DNA of 8,494 nt from Eubacteriales bacterium (GCA_028703645.1 JAQVML010000039.1:1-8494), one strand, 5' to 3'. Shown: positions 1 through 6,398, counted from the stretch's first letter. A program made the numbers and translations. Notes: a model not told the origin generated them from the letters alone.

Positions 1-211
1 TCAAAAGAGCCAATTCTCGGTGGTCGGTCGCAGCGACTTTTTGACCAAGACGATACCGGAGAGCGTAATCAACTATGCAAACGATGTGCTCAATAACGGC
101 AATCGTCTGCTGCCGACAAACGTGATGTCGTTTCGCAGCGGCGCAACCGACAAAATTTGGGGTACGCGCACCTATTACGCGACCTTTGGCGGGAACGATT
201 TTTATAGCTAA
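1..211 (+). CDS. Cell wall hydrolase, SleB/Hydrolase_2-like (3' end only)
   Basis: Only the last 69 codons are present, read from base 2 to the TAA at 209-211; the start and most of the catalytic domain lie outside the window. The visible part begins QFSVVGR, followed by a helix-like stretch ending VLNNGNRLLP, then WGTRTYY and a terminal GGNDFYS. This order (QF-x-V, a helix, N-G-x-x-x-LP, then GGN-x-FY at the very end) resembles the C-terminal part of SleB-type Hydrolase_2 enzymes, which cut peptidoglycan and include spore cortex-lytic enzymes. The presumed catalytic glutamate would be upstream and cannot be checked. The GTG at base 20 is an internal valine, not a start. No convincing terminator follows the stop. 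The family call rests on recalled motif order, so it is moderately sure; a role in germination is not shown. Confidence 0.65.
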   Translation, partial: QKSQFSVVGRSDFLTKTIPESVINYANDVLNNGNRLLPTNVMSFRSGATDKIWGTRTYYATFGGNDFYS

Positions 212-292
212 GGCATGCTCTGTAAGAGATTAAAGGTGACTCATTCAAAATAGAACTTCACCCGCTTACCGACCTGTGCGAAAAAAAACAGG

Positions 293-321
293 TTGGAGCG
301 CGGGCAAAAATACACTATACT
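293..321 (+). promoter_or_regulatory. Candidate promoter for the RNase J unit
   Basis: A -35-like TTGGAG at 293-298 and a -10 TATACT at 316-321 are separated by exactly 17 nt. The -10 matches the sigma-A consensus at five of six bases and the -35 at three of six. Transcription would start near 328, giving the RNase J mRNA a leader of nearly 350 nt. No better-spaced promoter was found closer to the gene. Confidence 0.45.
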
Positions 322-336
322 CTTTTTATCAGCAAT

Positions 337-353
337 AGACCGCTTTGCGGTTT
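337..353 (+). repeat. 17-nt direct repeat, copy 1
   Basis: AGACCGCTTTGCGGTTT is identical to the copy at 549-565. It contains a small hairpin, ACCGC-TTT-GCGGT. Extending the comparison to 330-353 versus 542-565 gives 20 of 24 matching bases. Confidence 0.75.
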
Positions 354-548
354 CGGGCCGCCGAAAAACGAGTTTTTCGACGGGACAACCACGCTTTGCC
401 TCTCGCCCTGCGGGCTCCCGGGCGGCAAAACGCACAGAGAAATCGCCCATTCTGGGCGTTCCGTTGCGTCGGATGAACCGACGCAGCCGGAATTTTATGG
501 GTTAAGGGTTGTGACCCTTAACAATTCCAAAGGCTTTTTAACAGATTG

Positions 549-565
549 AGACCGCTTTGCGGTTT
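549..565 (+). repeat. 17-nt direct repeat, copy 2
   Basis: Exact second copy of 337-353, shifted by 212 nt. The two copies bracket the block of larger hairpins at 358-528, so they may mark the edges of a repeat module. Confidence 0.75.
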
Positions 566-674
566 ATTTGCGCGCGAATGAAAATTTTACGGCGAAAGAT
601 AACATTCGCCGAGGAACAGCGAAAAACATGGTTGGGATCAAAAAGGGAAATCAGAAGGAAATTGGGGAAATAAC

Positions 675-2321
675 ATGGCAAACAAACTAAAGATCATTCC
701 GCTCGGCGGCATGGGTGAAATCGGAAAGAATATGACCGTATTCGAATACGGCAACGACATGATTGTTGTTGATTGCGGCATCAGCTTTCCGGACGACGAC
801 ATGCCCGGCATCGATGTCGTCATACCGGACATGACATATCTGCGCGAAAACCGCGCAAAATTCAAAGGATTTATGATTACGCACGGACATGAGGATCACA
901 TCGGCGCACTGCCGTATGCGCTCAAGGAATTCGACGTGCCCGTCTACGGAACCGCGTTTACGATTGCGCTTATCGAGCACAAGCTGGAAGAAGCGCGCGT
1001 AAACAACAAGAAACTGACGGTTGTCACACCGGGTGAAACGGTTGAACTCGGCTGCTTTAAGGTGGAGTTTATCAAAACGGGACACTCCATCGCGGGCGCT
1101 GTCGCGCTGGCGATCAACACACCCATCGGCACCGTGATTCACACCGGCGACTTCAAGGTGGACTTTACGCCGATCGACGGCGAGCCCATCGACATCATCC
1201 GCTTTGCGCACTACGGCGCGCGCGGCGTGCTCGCGCTGATGAGCGACAGCACCAACATCGAAAGCCCGGGACACACGCAAAGCGAGCGCGAGATCGGCAA
1301 GACGTTTGAGTATTATTTTGACGTGGCGGAGGGACGCATCATCGTCGCATCCTTTGCCAGCAACGTCTACCGCATTCAGCAGGTGGCGGATGTCGCGATC
1401 AACCACGGTCGCGTGGTCTGCTTTCAGGGCAGGAGCATGGAGCAGGTCGTCCAGATTGCAATGCGGCTCGGCTATCTCAAAATTCCGCCGGAAAGCATCG
1501 TCAAGGTGGATCAACTCAAGCGCTATCGGGACGACCAGATCTGCGTGATCACCACCGGCAGTCAGGGCGAACCCATGAGCGGGCTGTTTCGGATGGCGAC
1601 CGCGACGCATCGCCTGAACATTGGCAAAGGCGACACGGTGATCATCTCCGCCTCCGCCATTCCGGGAAACGAAGTCGGGGTTTCGCGCGTCATCAACCAG
1701 CTCTATCAAAAGGGCGCGCAGGTCATCTACAACCGCATGGCGGACGTTCACGTCTCGGGCCACGCCTGCCGCGAAGAGCTGCGGCTGATGATGGAACTCA
1801 CCAAACCCAAGTTCTTCATTCCTGTCCACGGCGAATACCGGCATTTGATGATGCACGGTAAGCTCGCGGAGGAGATGGGGGTTCCGCCGGAAAACACGTT
1901 TATCGCGGACTGCGGAGATGTAATCGAGCTCACACAGCGCGGCGGCAAAAAGGCCGGAACCGTTACCTCGGGCGCCGTCATGGTGGACGGAATCGGCGAT
2001 ATCGACGATGTGGTGCTCAAGGATCGAAAGACGCTTTCGCAGGACGGGCTCGTCGTTGCGGTGCTCACGCTGGATAGCGAGACGGGGCGTATGCTGGCGG
2101 CTCCGGAGATCGTCTCCCGCGGATTTGTGTATATGCGCGACAGCGAAGAGCTGATTGCGGATATCAAGGCGCTGCTTGTCAAAGAAACGCGCAAGTTTGA
2201 GGGAGCCGACAGGAGCGATTACGCGAGCATCAAGGCAGGCGTGAAGAATTCGCTCAAGTCCTTCCTGAAAAACCGCACGAAGAGAACGCCGATGATCATG
2301 CCGATCATCATCGAGATCTAA
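675..2321 (+). CDS. rnj: Ribonuclease J
   Basis: Metallo-beta-lactamase/beta-CASP ribonuclease of 548 residues, close to the usual 550-560. RNase J degrades and processes mRNA and rRNA in the cytoplasm as a 5'-to-3' exonuclease and endonuclease. Visible signature residues are HGHEDH at 70-75, TGHS with H137, HTGD with D159, SDST with D191, the beta-CASP segment GSQGEPMSG at 295-303, HVSGH at 359-363, and HGEYRH at 385-390. All expected zinc ligands seem intact, so an active enzyme is likely. The region from about 440 is the usual C-terminal domain. The ATG at 675 follows GGGGA at 664-668 and gives the standard N-terminus (KIIPLGGMGEIGKN). It heads a compact unit with the YlbF-family gene 10 nt downstream. 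Many Bacillota carry paralogues J1 and J2; this window does not tell which this is. Confidence 0.97.
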   Translation: MANKLKIIPLGGMGEIGKNMTVFEYGNDMIVVDCGISFPDDDMPGIDVVIPDMTYLRENRAKFKGFMITHGHEDHIGALPYALKEFDVPVYGTAFTIALIEHKLEEARVNNKKLTVVTPGETVELGCFKVEFIKTGHSIAGAVALAINTPIGTVIHTGDFKVDFTPIDGEPIDIIRFAHYGARGVLALMSDSTNIESPGHTQSEREIGKTFEYYFDVAEGRIIVASFASNVYRIQQVADVAINHGRVVCFQGRSMEQVVQIAMRLGYLKIPPESIVKVDQLKRYRDDQICVITTGSQGEPMSGLFRMATATHRLNIGKGDTVIISASAIPGNEVGVSRVINQLYQKGAQVIYNRMADVHVSGHACREELRLMMELTKPKFFIPVHGEYRHLMMHGKLAEEMGVPPENTFIADCGDVIELTQRGGKKAGTVTSGAVMVDGIGDIDDVVLKDRKTLSQDGLVVAVLTLDSETGRMLAAPEIVSRGFVYMRDSEELIADIKALLVKETRKFEGADRSDYASIKAGVKNSLKSFLKNRTKRTPMIMPIIIEI

Positions 2322-2331
2322 CGGGGGAACC

Positions 2332-2673
2332 ATGGTCTACGATACCGCGAAACTGCTCGCAAACGAGATGAAAGACAGCATAGAATACCGCGAATTTTCC
2401 GCGGCAAAGACGCGCGCAATGGAAAGTAACACGACGCGCGCGCTGATTGAAGAATATAACAAGCTTCAGATTCACGCGCAAGCCGCGCTGATTGCGGGCG
2501 ATCAAGAGAGCGAATCGCTCAAAAAATTGCAAAAGATCAGCGAACTGTTGCAGTTTGACGCGGATGCCTCCGCCTATCTGATGGCGGAATTCCGGCTCAA
2601 ACGAATGGTGGGAGACGTCTACAAGATTCTAGCCGAGGCGGTGGATATCGACCTTGGCCCGCTGGAATCGTGA
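2332..2673 (+). CDS. YlbF/YmcA (Com_YlbF) family protein
   Basis: A 113-residue, mostly helical protein with the pattern of the Com_YlbF family: an N-terminal helix (TAKLLANEMKDSIEYREFS) leading to a long charged helix, then a second helical half ending in a helix around residues 82-105. There are no cysteines, signal peptide or membrane segment. In Bacillus subtilis, YlbF and YmcA form a complex with YaaT that modulates RNase Y-dependent mRNA maturation; YheA is a shorter relative. The length here is nearer YheA than YlbF (about 150), so the exact subfamily is open. The start follows GGGGGA at 2323-2328, only 10 nt after the RNase J stop, so the two are almost certainly co-transcribed. A role in RNA decay is inference from family and neighbour. 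Confidence 0.85.
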   Translation: MVYDTAKLLANEMKDSIEYREFSAAKTRAMESNTTRALIEEYNKLQIHAQAALIAGDQESESLKKLQKISELLQFDADASAYLMAEFRLKRMVGDVYKILAEAVDIDLGPLES

Positions 2674-2710
2674 AAAAGACCTGATCATCGGGCCGCGCGG
2701 CAACAGACCA

Positions 2711-2716
2711 ACGGAG
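2711..2716 (+). promoter_or_regulatory. Ribosome binding site deciding the mltG start
   Basis: ACGGAG sits nine bases before the ATG at 2726. The reading frame is open further upstream, to a TTG at 2654 inside the YlbF-family gene, but that start has no comparable site and would add an un-family-like N-terminus. Confidence 0.7.
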
Positions 2717-2725
2717 AAAAACGCA

Positions 2726-3889
2726 ATGGCAATGAACGAAAAAACGGAAAAACGATACACGAAAAAGCAGAAACGCATGCGGCGTCTTTGGCTCAGCGTC
2801 CGCCCGACGGTGGTGCTACTGGTGAGCCTTGCCATCGTGTTTCTACTCGCGCGGACGACGGTGAACTATGTACTGAACAAGTATATTGAGCCGGTCGATC
2901 AAAAGGACGCGACACCCATCGAGGTCACGATTCCCGCTTCCTCGTCCGCAAGCAGCATCGCGCGGATTCTCTACGGCGCCTGCGGTTACGATCAGAGGGG
3001 GCTAATCTCCAGCACCGCCGCGTTTAAGGTCTATGTCGACTTCGTCGGCAAGGCCAATAGCCTCAAGGCGGGGACATATATCCTGAGCAAAAACATGAGC
3101 ATCAAGCAGATTGTGGAGACGATTTGCGAGGGAAACCCCGCGAAAGCGACGGTCAAGTTCACGATTCCGGAAGGATACACGATTCAAAACATCGCAAAGG
3201 TGCTGATGGGAAAAGGCCTGCTCAAGAGCGAGGAAGATCTCTACAGCATCGCGCGGACAGGGGAGTCGTTCGCAAACTTTGCCTTTATCGCGGATGCGGG
3301 CACAACGCCGAACGCGGCGTCCCGTTCCTATCTGTTGGAAGGATATCTCTTCCCGGATACGTATGAAGTGTATGCGGATGCAAGCGTTGAGACGATTTTG
3401 ATCAAGATGCTCAATCGCTTTAATGATGTGTTTTCCGAGGAATATGTAACCCGCGCACAGCAGCTTGGCATGACGATGGATCAGGTGGTGACGCTTGCTT
3501 CGCTGATCGAGCGCGAGGCTGCCGCGCCGGACGATTTCGCGAAGGTTTCGGCGGTGTTCCATAACCGCTTGAAGCAGGATATGCCGCTGCAGAGCTGCGC
3601 AAGCCTTTCCTATGCGCTGGGCGTGACGAAATACGTCTTTAACGCGCAGGAGCAAGCGACGGAATCGCTCTACAACACCTATCAATACAAGGGACTTCCG
3701 GTAGGGCCTGTCTGCAACCCCGGCAAAGCCGCGATTGAGGCCGCGCTCTATCCCAACGAGCAGTTCCTTGCGGATGGCTACCTCTTCTTCTGCAACCAAA
3801 ACCCGAAGGAAACCAGCGCGCTGGTGTTTGCTAAAACCTACGAAGAGCATCAACAAAACGTAGAAAAATATCAGCAATATTGGGGCTAA
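2726..3889 (+). CDS. mltG: Endolytic murein transglycosylase MltG (YceG-like)
   Basis: A 387-residue membrane-anchored lytic transglycosylase that cuts nascent glycan strands and is thought to set glycan length or release strands from synthases. A basic N-terminus (residues 5-26) precedes one transmembrane segment at about 28-48, with the rest outside. A LysM-like region spans about 65-140. The YceG domain follows: PEGYT at 148-152, LEGYLFPDTY at 204-213, and LASLIERE at 257-264, holding the presumed catalytic glutamate (E262 or E264). After these come FHNRL at 278-282, MPLQS at 286-290, YNTY-x-YKGLPVGPVCNPG at 316-333 and YLFF at 352-355. The more usual T-D-P after MPLQ is S-C-A here; I regard this as a lineage variant, not loss of function. 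A gap of 52 nt separates it from the YlbF-family gene, and a strong terminator follows, making it the last gene of the RNase J unit. Confidence 0.95.
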   Translation: MAMNEKTEKRYTKKQKRMRRLWLSVRPTVVLLVSLAIVFLLARTTVNYVLNKYIEPVDQKDATPIEVTIPASSSASSIARILYGACGYDQRGLISSTAAFKVYVDFVGKANSLKAGTYILSKNMSIKQIVETICEGNPAKATVKFTIPEGYTIQNIAKVLMGKGLLKSEEDLYSIARTGESFANFAFIADAGTTPNAASRSYLLEGYLFPDTYEVYADASVETILIKMLNRFNDVFSEEYVTRAQQLGMTMDQVVTLASLIEREAAAPDDFAKVSAVFHNRLKQDMPLQSCASLSYALGVTKYVFNAQEQATESLYNTYQYKGLPVGPVCNPGKAAIEAALYPNEQFLADGYLFFCNQNPKETSALVFAKTYEEHQQNVEKYQQYWG

Positions 3890-3902
3890 CAAGTATGGTT
3901 CG

Positions 3903-3933
3903 GCTCCGGCGCGTGATTTCGCCGGAGCTTTTT
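3903..3933 (+). terminator. Rho-independent terminator after mltG
   Basis: A perfect nine-pair stem, GCTCCGGCG at 3903-3911 with CGCCGGAGC at 3920-3928, has an eight-base loop and is followed directly by TTTTT at 3929-3933. It ends the RNase J-YlbF-MltG unit 13 nt after the mltG stop. Confidence 0.9.
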
Positions 3934-3985
3934 GATGCGTCGGGATTGCTTTGGTTACCATTTGCGCGTTTCTATGGTATTCTTG

Positions 3986-4014
3986 TTGCCCGATTCAGAC
4001 AACTGTGTTAAAAT
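3986..4014 (+). promoter_or_regulatory. Candidate promoter of the Xaa-Pro peptidase gene
   Basis: TTGCCC at 3986-3991 and TAAAAT at 4009-4014 are 17 nt apart, with TG one base before the -10 (extended -10). Predicted transcription starts at about 4021, one or two bases before the ATG at 4023. A second overlapping candidate, TTACCA at 3955-3960 with TATTCT at 3978-3983 (also 17 nt and TG-extended), would start near 3990. Confidence 0.5.
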
Positions 4015-4022
4015 AACTCCGT

Positions 4023-5090
4023 ATGAAACAGAGAATTGAAGCATTACGTAAAAACCTTGCCGCCTCCTCGCTAGACGCGGCATTGATCACCAGCGGTGTC
4101 AACATTCGTTACTATTCGGGATTCACCAGCTCGGACGGTATCCTTCTCGTCACACAGCAGAACGCATATCTCGTAACCGACTCGCGTTATACGCTCCAGG
4201 CAAAAGCGCAGACAAAGGGCCTTTGCGAAGTGACCGAAGTGGACTTTTCAGACCAGCTCAATCACATTCGCGGCATTTTGCAACAAGACGGCTGCAAGCG
4301 CGCCGCGTTTGAAGACGCCGTGATGACGGTTTCGCGGTTTCGCATCTATGAGGCGATGCCGGTGGAATGGGTCGCATTCAGCGCCGAGATTTCGTTGCCG
4401 CGTCTGCATAAGAGCGCGGACGAGGTCGAAAACCTTCAGGCAGCGCAGCGCATTGCCGACAAGAGCTTTCTCGAATGGCTGGGGCGAATTGTCCCGGGCA
4501 TGAGCGAAATGGAGCTTGCGGCGGAGCTCAACTACGTTTGCGCGAAAAACGGCAGCGAAGCGCCGTCGTTTGATCCCATCATTGCGGGCGGCCCCAACGG
4601 AGCCATGCCGCATGCGGTGCCGGGCACGCGAAAGATTCAAAAGGGCGATCTGGTCACCGCGGATTTTGGCTGCATGGTCAACGGCTATCATTCCGATATG
4701 ACGCGTACATTTGCAATCGGTCAAGTGGATGATTTTAGCAAAGAGATCTACGAGATTGTTAAGGCCGCGCAGCAAAAAACGCTGGACGCGCTGAAAAGCG
4801 GAATCACCGGTATGGCGCTGGATGCGGTCGCGCGGAATTATATTGCCGAAAAAGGCCACGGCGCGCACTTTGGCCACGGACTTGGACACGGCGTTGGTCT
4901 GGAGATTCACGAGAGTCCTTTTGCGCGCAGGGACAGCAAAGACACGTTGCTCAGCGGCATGACCATCACGGTGGAACCGGGCATCTATGTAGAAGGCAAG
5001 TGCGGCGTTCGCATTGAGGACTGCTGCGTGGTGACGGACACGGGTTACCTGAACCTGACCAGCGTGACGAAAGAGCTCATCACGATCTAA
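4023..5090 (+). CDS. M24-family Xaa-Pro aminopeptidase (YqhT/PapA-like)
   Basis: A 355-residue cytosolic metallopeptidase that removes an N-terminal residue preceding proline. Residues 1-125 form the creatinase N-terminal domain, with the typical NIRYYSGF at 27-34. The M24 pita-bread catalytic domain follows. All five metal ligands are visible: D214 (ADFG), D225 (HSDMTR), H289 (GLGHGVG), E318 (VEPG) and E332 (RIED). PHAVPG at 196-201 and HESPF at 296-300 are further family landmarks. Length is standard. The start gives the expected N-terminus, and the next in-frame ATG is at residue 101, yet the 20 bases before it hold no Shine-Dalgarno. EF-P is the next gene, matching the yqhT-efp order known in Bacillus subtilis and other Bacillota. 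Dipeptidase (prolidase) activity is an alternative that sequence alone cannot exclude. Confidence 0.93.
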   Translation: MKQRIEALRKNLAASSLDAALITSGVNIRYYSGFTSSDGILLVTQQNAYLVTDSRYTLQAKAQTKGLCEVTEVDFSDQLNHIRGILQQDGCKRAAFEDAVMTVSRFRIYEAMPVEWVAFSAEISLPRLHKSADEVENLQAAQRIADKSFLEWLGRIVPGMSEMELAAELNYVCAKNGSEAPSFDPIIAGGPNGAMPHAVPGTRKIQKGDLVTADFGCMVNGYHSDMTRTFAIGQVDDFSKEIYEIVKAAQQKTLDALKSGITGMALDAVARNYIAEKGHGAHFGHGLGHGVGLEIHESPFARRDSKDTLLSGMTITVEPGIYVEGKCGVRIEDCCVVTDTGYLNLTSVTKELITI

Positions 5091-5098
5091 ATCACTAT

Positions 5099-5130
5099 TG
5101 CGCCTAGATGCAAATGGCGCATTGGTATTT
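5099..5130 (+). terminator. Weak possible terminator after the peptidase gene
   Basis: TGCGCC at 5099-5104 pairs with GGCGCA at 5116-5121 around an 11-base loop, but only an interrupted T-rich tail (TTGGTATTT) follows. Read-through into efp is plausible. Confidence 0.35.
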
Positions 5131-5154
5131 AGTTGACATCACATTTAGTTGACA
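5127..5154 (+). repeat. Tandem 12-nt repeat containing TTGACA
   Basis: ATTTAGTTGACA occurs at 5127-5138 and again at 5143-5154, identical, separated by TCAC (period 16). Each copy ends in a perfect -35 hexamer. Confidence 0.8.
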
Positions 5155-5161
5155 AAATAGA
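5133..5161 (+). promoter_or_regulatory. Candidate efp promoter
   Basis: The consensus -35 TTGACA at 5133-5138 is followed after 17 nt by a poor -10, AATAGA at 5156-5161, or after 19 nt by TAGAAG at 5158-5163. The second TTGACA at 5149-5154 has no good -10 at normal spacing. Transcription would start about 65 nt before efp. Confidence 0.4.
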
Positions 5162-5220
5162 AGTTTTCGGCATGCGACATGCTGATGATGAACGAATATA
5201 CGGAACAGTATCAGAATAAC

Positions 5221-5228
5221 GGAGGAAA
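5221..5228 (+). promoter_or_regulatory. Ribosome binding site deciding the efp start
   Basis: GGAGGAAA, a near-perfect Shine-Dalgarno, lies seven bases before the ATG at 5236. It rules out the in-frame upstream ATGs from 5179, which would add 19 residues foreign to the EF-P family. Confidence 0.9.
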
Positions 5229-5235
5229 CAACCAT

Positions 5236-5793
5236 ATGATCAGTGCAGGCGAATTCAGAAAAGGCATGACACTCGAAATTGACGGGGCTGTCTGGCAAAT
5301 TTCCGATTTCCAGCATGTCAAACCCGGCAAAGGCGCGGCTTTCGTGCGTACTCGCCTCAAAAATGTCATGACGGGCGCCGTTTTAGAGCGCACGTTTAAC
5401 CCGACGGATAAATACCCGCCGGCACACATTGAGACCAAGGAAATGCAGTACCTCTATGAAGACGGCGGCCTGTACTACTTCATGGATGTCGAAACCTATG
5501 AGCAGCTTCCGCTCAACCACGACCAGGTAGAGGACGCCATCGCGTTCATCGTGGAAAACCAGAACGTGAAGATTCGCTTCTTCAAGGACGCACCGTTCTC
5601 CGTAGAAGCGCCGAACTTTGTCGAACTGCTGATTACGCACTCCGAACCCGGCGTGCGCGGCGACACCGCGACGGGCACGACCAAACCCGCAACGTTGGAG
5701 ACCGGCTATACGCTCAACGTTCCGCTGTTTGTCAACGAAGGCGACCGCATCCGCGTAGACACCCGTACGGGCGAGTACATGGAGCGCGTATAA
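5236..5793 (+). CDS. efp: Translation elongation factor P
   Basis: A 185-residue, full-length EF-P, which binds between the ribosomal P and E sites and helps peptide bond formation at consecutive prolines. Domain I (about 1-64) contains the loop HVKPGKGAAF at 27-36; K32 at its tip is the position that carries a post-translational modification in many bacteria. The PGKGAAF form is the one in Bacillus subtilis, where Lys32 receives a 5-aminopentanol group. Domains II and III (about 65-185) are OB-fold-like and include the family signature near residues 150-170 (TGTTKPATLETG). No modification enzyme is encoded in this window. The gene lies 145 nt after an X-Pro peptidase gene and 57 nt before a zinc-ribbon gene with which it probably shares a transcript. 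Confidence 0.98.
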   Translation: MISAGEFRKGMTLEIDGAVWQISDFQHVKPGKGAAFVRTRLKNVMTGAVLERTFNPTDKYPPAHIETKEMQYLYEDGGLYYFMDVETYEQLPLNHDQVEDAIAFIVENQNVKIRFFKDAPFSVEAPNFVELLITHSEPGVRGDTATGTTKPATLETGYTLNVPLFVNEGDRIRVDTRTGEYMERV

Positions 5794-5850
5794 CGCCCAA
5801 CCCCAAAAACATGAGCTGTTCGGCAACGAACGGAAAGGCGAAGGAAAACC

Positions 5851-6243
5851 ATGAGTTTTATCTCTGAAAAAGTTGCTTATCTGGACGGATTGGCCGACGG
5901 CCTCTCACTCAAAGACGAAGGCACGGATAAGGTGCTGCGTGGCATCATCGAAACCCTTGGCGCAATTGCCGAGGCGCTGGAAGAGCAGGACGAGAGCATC
6001 GACGATCTCTCGGATTGCATCGACGGCATCTATGACGAGCTGGACGACATCGAAACCACGATCGACGAAGACTACGACGGCGAGATGGACGAGGATGATT
6101 TCATCGAAGTCGTTTGCCCGCACTGCGGCGAAACCGTCTATTTCGACGAGGACATGATCGATAGCGACGACGGGCTGATTTGCCCGAACTGCAACGAGAC
6201 CATCGAGTTCGAAATTCCCGGCGGCGAAGAGATCGAGGACTAA
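5851..6243 (+). CDS. CD1247-like acidic zinc-ribbon protein
   Basis: A 130-residue protein with two parts. Residues 1-70 are helical and begin FISEKVAYLDGLADGL, resembling the clostridial domain named after Clostridioides difficile CD1247. Residues 86-118 are a zinc ribbon with two CPxC knuckles, C89-P-H-C92 and C111-P-N-C114. The protein is extremely acidic: 45 Asp or Glu against four Lys or Arg. There is no signal peptide or membrane segment, so it is probably cytosolic. The ATG follows AAGGAA at 5841-5846. It sits 57 nt after efp with no terminator between, and a strong terminator follows, so the pair likely forms one transcript. Function is unknown; such proteins are sometimes labelled as regulators, but no DNA-binding helix-turn-helix is visible. 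A part in translation would be a guess from position. Confidence 0.85.
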   Translation: MSFISEKVAYLDGLADGLSLKDEGTDKVLRGIIETLGAIAEALEEQDESIDDLSDCIDGIYDELDDIETTIDEDYDGEMDEDDFIEVVCPHCGETVYFDEDMIDSDDGLICPNCNETIEFEIPGGEEIED

Positions 6244-6270
6244 TCGAGTCATTCGCGAGTCACAACAAAC

Positions 6271-6302
6271 AAACCCTGCCCGCGCAAACGGACAGGGTTT
6301 TT
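6271..6302 (+). terminator. Rho-independent terminator after the efp unit
   Basis: AAACCCTG at 6271-6278 pairs with CAGGGTTT at 6293-6300. After one C/A mismatch, CCG at 6280-6282 pairs with CGG at 6289-6291 around a six-base loop. The stem runs straight into TTTTT at 6298-6302. Confidence 0.9.
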
Positions 6303-6369
6303 ATGATGCGTTTTTGATTCGGAAGAAGGGTTTGAGTCGCGATCGAATTCAATATGCGCTCAGGTCGCA

Positions 6370-6398
6370 TTGCCAACAACCCCGTTTCATGATAAACT
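6370..6398 (+). promoter_or_regulatory. Candidate promoter of the uridine kinase unit
   Basis: TTGCCA at 6370-6375 (five of six to consensus) and TAAACT at 6393-6398 (four of six) are exactly 17 nt apart, with TG one base before the -10. Transcription would start near 6405, leaving a leader of about 60 nt that includes the Shine-Dalgarno AGGAGAG at 6452-6458. Confidence 0.6.

Larger units (their letters stand above)
328..674 (+). other. Hairpin-rich non-coding stretch, possible structured 5' leader of rnj
   Basis: No believable gene lies between 212 and 674. The region is a run of separate inverted repeats: 339-343/347-351 (ACCGC, TTT loop); 358-368/373-383 (ten pairs, one mismatch); 395-400/424-429 (TTTGCC with GGCAAA) enclosing 405-408/412-415; 444-449/453-458 (CGCCCA, TTC loop); 465-472/478-485 (TGCGTCGG, five-base loop); 501-509/514-522 (GTTAAGGGT, TGTG loop), closed outside by 489-494/523-528 (GGAATT with AATTCC); 551-555/559-563; and 590-596/605-611 (CGGCGAA). 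One more lies just upstream at 269-276/289-296. None is followed by a proper T-tract, so these are not intrinsic terminators. Possible identities are a regulatory leader for RNase J, a small RNA, or a cluster of dispersed palindromic intergenic repeats. Single-genome sequence cannot decide. Confidence 0.4.

Noticed and set aside
269..296. Hairpin CCGACCTG/CAGGTTGG as terminator of the upstream hydrolase gene
   Set aside because: The stem holds, but the homopolymer is an A-run in the loop and no T-tract follows on the + strand.
293..505. 70-residue + strand open frame in the rnj upstream region, from a TTG
   Set aside because: It has no ribosome site, begins inside the candidate promoter, is Arg/Ser-rich with no domain, and lies over the hairpins. 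The opposite strand is open over the same bases (241-450), as expected from palindromic sequence.
687..2333. 548-codon open frame on the minus strand
   Set aside because: It is the antisense shadow of RNase J, produced by codon bias; its translation is His/Asp/Arg-rich with no family pattern, while the + strand has every RNase J motif.
3002..3961. 319-codon minus-strand open frame
   Set aside because: It is antisense to mltG with shadow-like composition, and it would also run through the mltG terminator.
5179..5235. Extended N-terminus for EF-P from upstream in-frame ATGs
   Set aside because: The near-perfect GGAGGAAA at 5221-5228 and the family N-terminus place the start at 5236.
5905..6252. 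115-codon minus-strand open frame opposite the zinc-ribbon gene
   Set aside because: Acidic GAC/GAG codons read in antisense give a Val-rich shadow; there is no ribosome site.
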